From an uncultured Bacillota bacterium (GTDB lineage Bacteria; Bacillota_I; Bacilli_A; Erysipelotrichales; Erysipelotrichaceae), in the NCBI GenBank assembly GCA_949287785.1, contig CASEHR010000102.1, positions 1 to 12,343 on the forward strand: 12,343 nt of DNA, written 5' to 3'. Of this stretch, positions 5,792-12,343 are shown piece after piece (the stretch's first letter is position 1; each line of letters begins with the position of its first letter). A program made the position numbers and the translations under genes. The notes beneath the pieces were generated by a model that had not been told where the DNA came from, searched no databases, and was given only the letters and a program-made list of their open reading frames with translations.

Positions 5792-6586
5792 ATGAAAAGA
5801 AAGCTGATGGCTATCCTGATCGTGATCTTGTTAATGATCCTAAGCGGTTGTATGCAGATGACCAGCAACTACCGGATCTTCTCCGATGGTACATATCAAA
5901 GCGAGATCGAGATCCTGATCGCCAAAGAGATTTACGATGATCCGGATACCAATGCCAGAACCTATCTTGAAGATCTTCTTTCAAGTGTCAGTCTTGACGG
6001 ATATATAAAGGAAGAGGAGACGATCGATATCGACGGTGAGGAATATTATCGTCTGACGATGGTCAAAAAACGCAGCGATGTCCATGATGCATCATTGACG
6101 ATCGAGATCGAAAACGGCGAAGCGCTCTTTATCCACGACATATCGACCGATGACGATTTCTTGCTTGAACTTGATGCTTTAGGTCTTGGTTCTAACTACA
6201 AAGAAGTTCTCACAATGCAGGGTTTTGTGATCTTAGAACGTATCCAGATGCCGGGAGTGATCGAAAGCGCCAACGCCGGGACCATCAGCGGTGATATCCT
6301 GACCGTCGATCTCATGGCTAATGACATCAGCAAGATCATCGTCCGTTCAAAGATCGCCAGCAATCTCTCGAGTCTTTTTGTGATTCTTATAATTGTCGTC
6401 GCTCTTTTGATCACCTTGATAACCATCTACATCAATCTTAACCGGAAACGTAAAAAACACATCGCCGAAGACGATGTGTCAAGTATCGATACAGCACTGG
6501 AAGAACTTAAGGCTGATTCCAAAAACGATATCCTGGATACCCTTGCTTTGGAAGAAGAAGAAGACAAACGCGACTTCCCTTATTAA
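5792..6586 (+). CDS. LppM-like membrane lipoprotein with C-terminal transmembrane helix
   Basis: A 264-residue protein with a lipoprotein signal peptide: basic MKRK, a hydrophobic core, and lipobox LSGC with Cys20 as the predicted lipid-modified residue. The sequence after it (SNYRIFSDGTYQSEIEILI) resembles the start of LppM/DUF3153-type domains, often NxxIxxDGxxxxxxxI. A second hydrophobic segment at about 194-215 (SSLFVILIIVVALLITLITI) is followed by a basic stop-transfer RKRKK and an acidic cytosolic tail of about 40 residues. Lipid and helix would hold both ends at the membrane with the domain outside. Function is unknown. An upstream in-frame TTG at 5756 exists, but the ATG at 5792 is preferred because the lipobox then lies at a normal distance and a TATAAT box lies just before it. 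Its last 4 bases overlap the stop region of the converging esterase gene. Confidence 0.8.
   Translation: MKRKLMAILIVILLMILSGCMQMTSNYRIFSDGTYQSEIEILIAKEIYDDPDTNARTYLEDLLSSVSLDGYIKEEETIDIDGEEYYRLTMVKKRSDVHDASLTIEIENGEALFIHDISTDDDFLLELDALGLGSNYKEVLTMQGFVILERIQMPGVIESANAGTISGDILTVDLMANDISKIIVRSKIASNLSSLFVILIIVVALLITLITIYINLNRKRKKHIAEDDVSSIDTALEELKADSKNDILDTLALEEEEDKRDFPY
6452..6480 (-). terminator. Intrinsic terminator of the ATP-grasp/esterase operon, inside the lipoprotein gene
   Basis: On the minus strand ACACATCG (6479-6472) pairs with CGATGTGT (6464-6457), all 8 pairs perfect. The apex can fold as a very stable C(TTCG)G tetraloop with one bulged T. The stem runs into a T-tract (six T, 6457-6452). 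It begins about 100 bases past the stop codon of the last esterase gene (6583). On the plus strand the region encodes the charged tail KKHIAEDD just after the transmembrane helix of the lipoprotein. Confidence 0.8.
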
Positions 6587-7335
6587 TAGATACCGAAAAC
6601 CTCTTTCAGCCAGACCGGTACTTCCTTCCGCCACGATTTTTCACTGTGGTCATGGCCTTTGAAGATATGCAAGAGCAAGCGACTGACATTCAAAGCTCTT
6701 TGAATCTTAAAGACATCATCGGTATAAGAAGCCAAAGCCCTTTTAGAGCGCATCTCTTCTGAACCAAACGACAGATAGATCGTCGTATCATCTGATATAT
6801 CATGGCTTTTGATATCACAAAGGATATCCTTCATGACATGGATGATATGGGGAGATACAACCAAAGCTTTGCCATAGACATCGCTATGTGCAATCGCTCC
6901 GTAAAGAGCCATCAATCCACCCATGCTTGAACCGCCGATCGCTGTATGGTCACGCCCTTTTAGCGTCGGATAGCGGCTATCGATATAAGGTATCAACTCA
7001 TCGATCATCCACCAGAAAAGCTCCTTACCATGACCATTTATACTACCATAGTCCTTATCTTTAAAATCATAGGGAGAAAATTCAAACAGTCTCTGATCGC
7101 CTTCGTGGTTGCATTCAAGGCCAACGACGATCAACCGAGCGTTCTTTTTCATAAAGATATCTTTCAATCCCCATGAAGTACCGTAAGTCGCATCGTCATC
7201 AAGAAAGAGATTATGGCCATCAAACATGTAGATGACATCAAATCGCTCGTCATCATTCACATCATCAGGCAGATAGATATGCAATGTCCGATCATCATTG
7301 AAAGGTGTAATAAAGACATTTTCTTTGATGATCAT
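6583..7335 (-). CDS. Alpha/beta-hydrolase, putative esterase (esterase D/Fes-like)
   Basis: A 250-residue cytosolic alpha/beta-hydrolase without signal peptide. VIYMFDGHNLFLDD at 34-47 is typical of the esterase D/Fes/IroE-type family (COG2819-like). The nucleophile elbow GSSMGG is at 135-140 with Ser137. His230 in GHDHSEKSW (227-235) matches the usual catalytic histidine context (HxE..W). The acid is probably Glu193 or Glu194 in FGSEE. Relatives cleave carboxylic esters, including siderophore lactones and S-formylglutathione; the substrate here is unknown. The ATG follows the previous gene's TGA by three bases, with GGAGA about 9 bases upstream, so it is translated from the same mRNA as its neighbour. 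It is the last gene of the three-gene cluster. Confidence 0.85.
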   Translation of the reverse strand: MIIKENVFITPFNDDRTLHIYLPDDVNDDERFDVIYMFDGHNLFLDDDATYGTSWGLKDIFMKKNARLIVVGLECNHEGDQRLFEFSPYDFKDKDYGSINGHGKELFWWMIDELIPYIDSRYPTLKGRDHTAIGGSSMGGLMALYGAIAHSDVYGKALVVSPHIIHVMKDILCDIKSHDISDDTTIYLSFGSEEMRSKRALASYTDDVFKIQRALNVSRLLLHIFKGHDHSEKSWRKEVPVWLKEVFGIY

Positions 7336-7338
7336 CGA

Positions 7339-8082
7339 TCATTTGTCTCCTAACATGTAAGGCATGAAGTAGACGATCTGCTTCTTCCACCATGGCCAGT
7401 CATGATTTACATCATATCCCCAATAATCGATCCAGGAAGGGACACCGAGACGCTTCAATTGTTCATCGATGATCCGGGTATCAATAATACCCTCATCTTC
7501 CCAGGCACCCTGTCCAATGCAGATGATGATATCACCGTTACGATACTCATCGACATATGGATCGTCATCGCTCATATGACTCAGGTAGTCGGTCGGCGAA
7601 TTGAGATAGATCCGGTAATCCTGATAGTTCGGGAAAAAATAAGTTGCATGGTAGATACCGCTCAAAGCGATACAACCGGAAAAAAGATGCGGTTTGCGCA
7701 GGTAGAAGTTCAGCGCATGACTGGCACCCATTGAGCAGCCGGTCAGAAATGGTCTGCCGCCGAAAGGATTGAAATCATATACCCTTCTCAGCAGTTCATC
7801 ACAGATATAATCGAACCATTTTTCATGCATTCCAATGCGATAACCTTCATCGCCGTTTGCCGACCAGGATTCGCCATCGATCGAATCGACACAAAAAAGC
7901 ATCAATTTGCCCTGTTCGATAAACGGTTTTAAAACATCGACCATTCCGAAGTTCTCATAATCGAAAAAACGACCATCCTGAGCCGGAAAGACAATACAGG
8001 ACTTGCCGCTGTGCCCATAGACCTTGTACTCCATATCGCGTCCCAGATGATGCGAATATTCTTTCATATAACATACTTCCAT
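7339..8082 (-). CDS. Alpha/beta-hydrolase, putative esterase (COG4947-like)
   Basis: A 247-residue cytosolic alpha/beta-hydrolase of a different subfamily from the following gene. Visible are YGHSGKSCIVFPAQDGRFFDYENFGM at about 22-47 (written here only as a family-type oxyanion region), the nucleophile elbow GCSMGA at 115-120 with Ser117, and His227 in DVNHDWPWW as the likely catalytic histidine. The acid may be Glu195 or Asp196 in GAWEDE. The N-terminal sequence resembles esterase/lipase-superfamily proteins annotated COG4947. There is no signal peptide or lid-like insertion. Its ATG overlaps the ATP-grasp stop as TAATG, with GGAGG 10 bases upstream. Met6 (8067), with GGAAG 8 bases upstream, is an alternative start, and family similarity begins only after Met6. 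Substrate unknown. Confidence 0.85.
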   Translation of the reverse strand: MEVCYMKEYSHHLGRDMEYKVYGHSGKSCIVFPAQDGRFFDYENFGMVDVLKPFIEQGKLMLFCVDSIDGESWSANGDEGYRIGMHEKWFDYICDELLRRVYDFNPFGGRPFLTGCSMGASHALNFYLRKPHLFSGCIALSGIYHATYFFPNYQDYRIYLNSPTDYLSHMSDDDPYVDEYRNGDIIICIGQGAWEDEGIIDTRIIDEQLKRLGVPSWIDYWGYDVNHDWPWWKKQIVYFMPYMLGDK

Positions 8083-9275
8083 TACTTATGTGCCTCCACG
8101 ACCGCATTGATAAACGGCCATATATCCTCTTTCTCAATGAATCTGGCAACTAAAGCATCATCACCCATCGCATCGGCGATCGCTTTAGCATTACGATAGT
8201 CCATGACTATCTGATCGTGATATAAACGCCGGATATCATCAAGCGGTATAGTATAATCATGTTCATCACGTCTAGCGGCATAGACGCAATAATACTTCTT
8301 ATGTGTTGAATCGACATCGGTCTGATCATTGACGACCATATCGGCATAGATATCGAAGATATTTATGTCGCTGGCGAAATTCATCATATCCGGTGTCACG
8401 CCGCCGGGTGTCCGCATGTTGACTTCAAGACCGATGATATCACCCTTTTCACCAAGGCCCTTTTTCGTCTTGCGCAAGACAAAAAACTCCAGATGGAAAC
8501 AACGACTGTTGCTGGGGAAATTACGAACGACTCTTTGACCGGCCAGACGCAGATCATCGGGGATATCCTTTATCGACCAATAGAAACAATCGAGCTTATC
8601 GTTGACGATATCCATGACTTGTCTTGGAAAAACATGACTTGTCTCATATATGATCTCGCGTTTGGAATTAGCGATCCCATCATACGAAACGAGATCACCA
8701 TCGACAAACTCTTCCATGATCATCTGAATATCCGGCTTTTCAGCATAGAACTCTTCCAGCTCTTTGTCGGAATTCAGTTTATATGTGAAGCTCGCACCGA
8801 CGCCATTATCAGGCTTGACAACGACAGGATAACCGACTTCATCGATAAACTGCCTGCATCCATCTAAAGAATCGATCAGATGATATCGTGCAACTTTGAC
8901 GCCGGCCAATTCATAAAGCCTCTTCATGACGCTTTTGTATTTGATAAAGTCGATATTATCCAATGATATACCGGTCGTGATCTTGAATTCATCACGCAGT
9001 TTCGCATCCTGCATCAGCCAATACTCATTGTTGGATTCAAGCCAATCGATATGGCCGTACTTCCTTTCGAAGAAGGCGACAGCTTCCTTTACTTCATCAT
9101 AGTTTTCTAAGCTCGATACCCGATAATACTCAGTGAGCGCTTCTTTGAGTTCATAACGCAGTTCATCATACGACGCATCGCCGATACCCAACACATTGAC
9201 GCCCTTATTATGTAATGATACGCAAAAATGATAATAATCAACCGGAAAATTCGGTGATATAAAGATAAAATTCAT
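8082..9275 (-). CDS. ATP-grasp carboxylate-amine/thiol ligase of unknown substrate
   Basis: A 397-residue ATP-grasp enzyme. These ligases activate a carboxylate as an acyl phosphate and join it to an amine or thiol. A Rossmann-like N-terminal domain begins MNFIFISPNFP. The nucleotide-binding region has VVVKPDNGVGAS at 151-162 (Lys154), the glycine-rich loop, and MEEFVDGDLVSYDG at 187-200 with the hinge glutamates Glu188/Glu189. Metal ligands are in HLEFFV (Glu263) and GLEVNMRTPGG (Glu284, Asn286), the last a clear ATP-grasp motif. It most resembles the PurK/BtrJ-type stand-alone ligases that make small amides, but the partner substrates cannot be deduced. It has its own promoter and a GGGGG Shine-Dalgarno 7 bases before ATG, and is the first gene of a cluster with two esterases. 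Confidence 0.9.
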   Translation of the reverse strand: MNFIFISPNFPVDYYHFCVSLHNKGVNVLGIGDASYDELRYELKEALTEYYRVSSLENYDEVKEAVAFFERKYGHIDWLESNNEYWLMQDAKLRDEFKITTGISLDNIDFIKYKSVMKRLYELAGVKVARYHLIDSLDGCRQFIDEVGYPVVVKPDNGVGASFTYKLNSDKELEEFYAEKPDIQMIMEEFVDGDLVSYDGIANSKREIIYETSHVFPRQVMDIVNDKLDCFYWSIKDIPDDLRLAGQRVVRNFPSNSRCFHLEFFVLRKTKKGLGEKGDIIGLEVNMRTPGGVTPDMMNFASDINIFDIYADMVVNDQTDVDSTHKKYYCVYAARRDEHDYTIPLDDIRRLYHDQIVMDYRNAKAIADAMGDDALVARFIEKEDIWPFINAVVEAHK

Positions 9276-9306
9276 AATACTACCCCCGTATAAATGTGAT
9301 ATAAGA

Positions 9307-9334
9307 AGTATAGCACTATTTATTCCTTTTTCAT
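9307..9334 (-). promoter_or_regulatory. Probable promoter of the ATP-grasp/esterase operon
   Basis: ATGAAA (9334-9329), 16 bases, then TATACT (9312-9307). Transcription would start near 9300, leaving a leader of about 25 bases with a GGGGG ribosome site (9287-9283). The -35 overlaps the last codons of the upstream giant gene. I see no intrinsic terminator between the two genes, so read-through is also possible. Confidence 0.5.
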
Positions 9335-12300
9335 ATTGTCTTTTGCGACCGCTAACATCAGTTTGATACGATTGAGCTGATTGACCTCGCTGGCACCACT
9401 GTCGTAATCGATCGCGACCAGGTTGGCATCCGGATATGTTTCTCTCAGCTTTTTCATGACTCCTTTACCAACGATGTGATTAGGCAGACAACCAAACGGC
9501 TGTGTACAGACGATATTGGCACATCCGCCATGGATCAGTTCCAGCATTTCACCGGTCAAAAACCATCCTTCACCTGTCTGGTTGCCCAAGGAGACGATGT
9601 CTTTGGCCATATCAGCTAGATCACTGATCCGGCTTGGAGCGCTGAAATGTCTGGAATTGGCTAAAGGTACAGCGACATAGCTGCGCAGTTTATCCATGAT
9701 CTTCATGCCGGCATTGGCGATCTTGGCAGTAAAGGAATTAGCCCCAAGATGTTCGGCTTTGAAGTTTGTATTATAGAAACTGTAATAGAAGAAATCGATA
9801 AGATCAGGCATGACCGCCTCGGCACCCTCTTTTTCAAGCAGTTCGACGATATGATTATTGGCAGACGGGGAAAACTTGACAAGGATTTCTCCGACGATCC
9901 CGACTCTTGGCTTTTTAAGTGTCTCATCGATTTTGATCGCATCAAATGCATCGACGATATCCTGACACAGGACTTTGAATTCCTTGAATGAGGGGTGCTT
10001 CTGAGCCACAAAGCTCTTGGCCTTTTCATTATAATAGGCATGCAATGCATCAGTTTCACCTTTGTTGATCTCATAAGGACGCATGCGCATCGTCACCCGC
10101 ATAAAGAGATCGCCTAATATCACCGCATACACCGCCCTCAGTAAGAGATCGACCGACATTTTAAATCCGGGATTCGATTCAAGCTTTGACATATTGACCG
10201 ATATGACCGGGATATTGCTGAGGCCGGCTTTATAGAGAGCCCGGCGAATAAAGCCGATATAATTGCTCGCTCGGCAGCCGCCGCCGGTCTGGGTAATGAC
10301 GACTGCCAGCTTATCCGTATCATATTCTCCGCTTTCGATCGCCTGCATAATTTGACCGACAACGATTATCGATGGGTAACAAGCGTCGTTGTTGACGTAT
10401 TTGAGCCCATATTCGACTGCTTCCTTCTCATCACCGGTACCGACGACTTTTAGATTATAGCCGCTGACCCGACATGCGGTTTCGATAAGGCCAAAATGGA
10501 TCGGCGACATTTGCGGACACAAGATGGTATAATCCTTGCGCATATCTTTAGTAAAGACGATACGCTCTTTTTTCAAAAAGGAATCGTTATCTTCATTCGG
10601 CATATCACAGCTCTGTTTGGTATGACGGGCAGCCAGAAGCGATCTGATCCTGATCTTGGCTGCTCCGAGGTTATTTACTTCATCGATCTTGAGACAGGTA
10701 TAGATCTTATTGGCATCCTGAAGAATATCATTTACCTGATCAGTCGTTACCGCATCCAGACCGCAACCGAAGGAATTGAGCTGGATCAGATCGAGATCGT
10801 TGCATCTGGCGACGTAAGCTGCCGCTCTGTACAGTCGTGAATGATACATCCATTGATCGACAGCTTTTAAATGACCTTCGATATCCGCCAGATCACTGAC
10901 CGCATCTTCACTTAAAACGCAAAGACCATATGAATTTATAAGTTCAGGAATGCCGTGGTTGATCTCCGGATCGATATGGTAAGGTCTTCCGGCTAAAACG
11001 ATGCCGTCTTTGTGATTCTCACGCATCCAAGCCAATGCTTTCTTGCCCTCGATCTTTACTGCCTCCCGGGCTTTATACAATTCCAGCCATGCTTTGTCGA
11101 TCGCATCGATCAGTTCTTGTTTTTCGATGTCGACAAATCCCTTTTGCAAACCTTCAAAGATCTTACGCGGATCTTCCAATGATAAAAACGGATCCATAAA
11201 ACGGATGTCTTTCAGTTCCTCGACGTTGTTTCTGATATTTTCCGCATATGATGTAACGATCGGACAATTGTAGTGATTCTGCGCATCCGCAAATTCTTTC
11301 CGCTCATAAGGAACACAAGGGTAGAAGATAAAATCGATGCCATGCTTGTATAACCACATTATATGCCCGTGAGCTAATTTTGCCGGATAACACTCCGATT
11401 CGCTGGGGATTGATTCAATGCCTAATTCATAAATCGCTCTTGATGACGGTGGCGATAGAACGACCCGATAACCGAGTTCGGTAAAGAAGCGATGCCAGAA
11501 TGGATAATTCTCATACATATTAAGCACTCTCGGAATACCGACCGTACCACGGTACGCCTCTTTTTCGGAAAGTGATTCACGATCGAAGATAAGCTTGTTT
11601 TTGAAGGCGAAAAGATTAGGCAGATCATTCTCTTTCTTGACCCTGCCGAGACCTTTTTCGCAACGGTTGCCGGTAATGAAAGTCCGTTTATTGTCTTCGA
11701 AGTGATTGACAGTCAGCCGGCAATGATTGGTGCAGCTCTTGCAGGTCGCGATCGTCGTATAATAGTCAAAGCGTTCGATATCTTCAAACGACATCAGCGT
11801 TGATCGCTTATTATCATCATAGCGTTCCTTGGCGATAAGCGCAGCGCCGAAAGCGCCCATTATACCGGCAATATCCGGCCTGATCGCTTCGACGTCCATA
11901 ATCTTTTCAAAAGAACGCAGCACCGCGTCGTTATAAAAAGTACCACCCTGTGTGACGATGTGTTCACCCATTTCCTTTTTATCCGTGATCTTGATGACTT
12001 TGTACAAAGCATTCTTGATGACGGAATAAGCAAGACCGGCAGAAATATCCTCGACTTTCGCACCTTCTTTCTGTGCTTGTTTGACACGGCTGTTCATAAA
12101 AACCGTGCAGCGGCTGCCAAGATCGATCGGTTCCTTGGAGTTGATCGCCAGTTTGGCAAATTCTTCGGCTGTATAACCTAATGAATTGGCAAAATTTTCA
12201 ATAAATGATCCGCACCCTGACGAACAGGCTTCATTGAGGACTACTTTGTCGACAACCTTGTTTTTGATGCGGATGTACTTCATATCCTGACCACCGATAT

Positions 12301-12343
12301 CCAAGATACAGTCAACGAGCGGATCAAAGAAACTCGCTGCATA
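9320..12343 (-). CDS. Giant 2-hydroxyacyl-CoA dehydratase activase/dehydratase-like protein, 5' end outside window
   Basis: The visible 1007 residues are the C-terminal part of an activase-plus-DUF2229-plus-HgdB-like protein, a family usually near 1400 residues. The frame stays open to the right edge, so the true start is outside (residues counted from 12343). First is the end of a BadF/BcrA/HgdC-type ATPase: DIGGQD at 15-20, and Cys40 and Cys79, 39 apart like the cluster ligands Cys127 and Cys166 of HgdC. Next is a CxxCxxxC motif (201-208) with Cys228, then SECYPAK (Cys318) and AGRPYH (451-456). The C-terminal half has Cys655 (NNDACYPS), Cys690 (TGGGCRAS) and Cys941/946/952, likely Fe-S ligands. 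HgdC-type activases drive ATP-dependent low-potential electron transfer; the reaction of these fused proteins is not known. No separate dehydratase genes are adjacent. Confidence 0.92.
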   Translation of the reverse strand, partial: YAASFFDPLVDCILDIGGQDMKYIRIKNKVVDKVVLNEACSSGCGSFIENFANSLGYTAEEFAKLAINSKEPIDLGSRCTVFMNSRVKQAQKEGAKVEDISAGLAYSVIKNALYKVIKITDKKEMGEHIVTQGGTFYNDAVLRSFEKIMDVEAIRPDIAGIMGAFGAALIAKERYDDNKRSTLMSFEDIERFDYYTTIATCKSCTNHCRLTVNHFEDNKRTFITGNRCEKGLGRVKKENDLPNLFAFKNKLIFDRESLSEKEAYRGTVGIPRVLNMYENYPFWHRFFTELGYRVVLSPPSSRAIYELGIESIPSESECYPAKLAHGHIMWLYKHGIDFIFYPCVPYERKEFADAQNHYNCPIVTSYAENIRNNVEELKDIRFMDPFLSLEDPRKIFEGLQKGFVDIEKQELIDAIDKAWLELYKAREAVKIEGKKALAWMRENHKDGIVLAGRPYHIDPEINHGIPELINSYGLCVLSEDAVSDLADIEGHLKAVDQWMYHSRLYRAAAYVARCNDLDLIQLNSFGCGLDAVTTDQVNDILQDANKIYTCLKIDEVNNLGAAKIRIRSLLAARHTKQSCDMPNEDNDSFLKKERIVFTKDMRKDYTILCPQMSPIHFGLIETACRVSGYNLKVVGTGDEKEAVEYGLKYVNNDACYPSIIVVGQIMQAIESGEYDTDKLAVVITQTGGGCRASNYIGFIRRALYKAGLSNIPVISVNMSKLESNPGFKMSVDLLLRAVYAVILGDLFMRVTMRMRPYEINKGETDALHAYYNEKAKSFVAQKHPSFKEFKVLCQDIVDAFDAIKIDETLKKPRVGIVGEILVKFSPSANNHIVELLEKEGAEAVMPDLIDFFYYSFYNTNFKAEHLGANSFTAKIANAGMKIMDKLRSYVAVPLANSRHFSAPSRISDLADMAKDIVSLGNQTGEGWFLTGEMLELIHGGCANIVCTQPFGCLPNHIVGKGVMKKLRETYPDANLVAIDYDSGASEVNQLNRIKLMLAVAKDNMKKE

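Noticed and set aside
6688..6705. ATTCAAAG/CTTTGAAT inverted repeat about 100 bases after the lipoprotein stop, considered as its terminator
   Set aside because: Perfect 8-base repeat, but AT-rich, with only a 2-base gap and no T-run on either side. It lies inside the esterase gene and is probably chance.
8493..8867. 124-codon plus-strand frame opposite the ATP-grasp gene
   Set aside because: Antisense to a gene with clear conserved motifs; no promoter or ribosome site, and the sequence resembles no protein I know.
9243..9257. ACCGGA/TTCGGT hairpin near the start of the ATP-grasp gene as a terminator for the giant gene
   Set aside because: Short, with a weak pair, inside coding sequence and without a T-run on the minus strand.
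10496..10840. 114-codon plus-strand frame opposite the giant activase-like gene
   Set aside because: Shadow of a long real gene with no initiation signals.
12302..12304. TTG at 12304 as the start of the giant activase-like protein
   Set aside because: The frame continues upstream to the window edge with family-like sequence (FFDPLVDCILDIGGQD), and half of the ATPase domain would be missing.
1..12343. CRISPR array, tRNA, rRNA, insertion sequence, phage or toxin-antitoxin genes
   Set aside because: No direct-repeat array, tRNA-like fold, transposase-like frame or small paired genes were seen; gaps between genes are too short to hold most of these.

Overview
The window looks like chromosomal DNA of a low-to-mid GC Firmicute (Bacillota). 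Spot counts of a few 60-base lines give roughly 40-57% G+C. A Bacilli/Erysipelotrichia-type or gut Clostridia-type anaerobe would fit, but the sequence does not settle this. Supporting signs are a ThiT-type ECF thiamine transporter behind a TPP riboswitch, a YutG-like PgpA protein, a short DacF-type carboxypeptidase (so the cell has peptidoglycan), and a giant 2-hydroxyacyl-CoA dehydratase activase-like protein typical of anaerobes. TGA is a true stop in at least five genes, so this is not a TGA=Trp mollicute. Gene packing is very tight, and no stretch of 300 bases lacks a gene.

Layout from the left. thiT (minus, runs off the left edge) lies behind a TPP riboswitch and is divergent from a free-methionine-(R)-sulfoxide reductase gene (plus). 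A six-gene minus-strand run follows, from 5737 down to 748: D,D-carboxypeptidase, PfkB-type pseudouridine kinase, PsuG, PgpA-like phosphatase, AAC(3)-fold acetyltransferase and Gfo/Idh/MocA oxidoreductase. The last five overlap by 4-8 bases, so they are translationally coupled. A LppM-like membrane lipoprotein gene (plus) is divergent from the carboxypeptidase gene across 54 bases. It converges on a three-gene minus cluster (9275 to 6583) of an ATP-grasp ligase and two alpha/beta-hydrolase esterases. The right end is the C-terminal 1007 residues of the giant activase/dehydratase-like protein (minus, N terminus outside the window).

Four things stand out beyond gene content. (1) The thiT leader shows alternative helices for a translational OFF switch, including a 9-bp hairpin that buries the Shine-Dalgarno sequence. 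(2) Four probable transcript-start genes (fRMsr, psuK, the carboxypeptidase and the lipoprotein) have a -10 box ending 6-7 bases before ATG and no convincing Shine-Dalgarno, the arrangement of leaderless mRNAs. Genes inside operons mostly have normal Shine-Dalgarno sequences. (3) Three intrinsic terminators sit inside the coding sequence of the facing gene, so converging transcripts should overlap at their 3' ends. (4) The ATP-grasp ligase plus two cytosolic esterases, with their own promoter and terminator, form a compact cassette of unknown product. It is the best candidate here for an undescribed pathway.

How the genes may work together: psuK and psuG form a complete pseudouridine salvage route to uracil and ribose 5-phosphate. 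Their co-transcription with envelope genes (carboxypeptidase, PgpA-like) looks like housekeeping packing rather than one pathway. The divergent carboxypeptidase/lipoprotein promoters interleave around a dyad and may be co-regulated as envelope genes.
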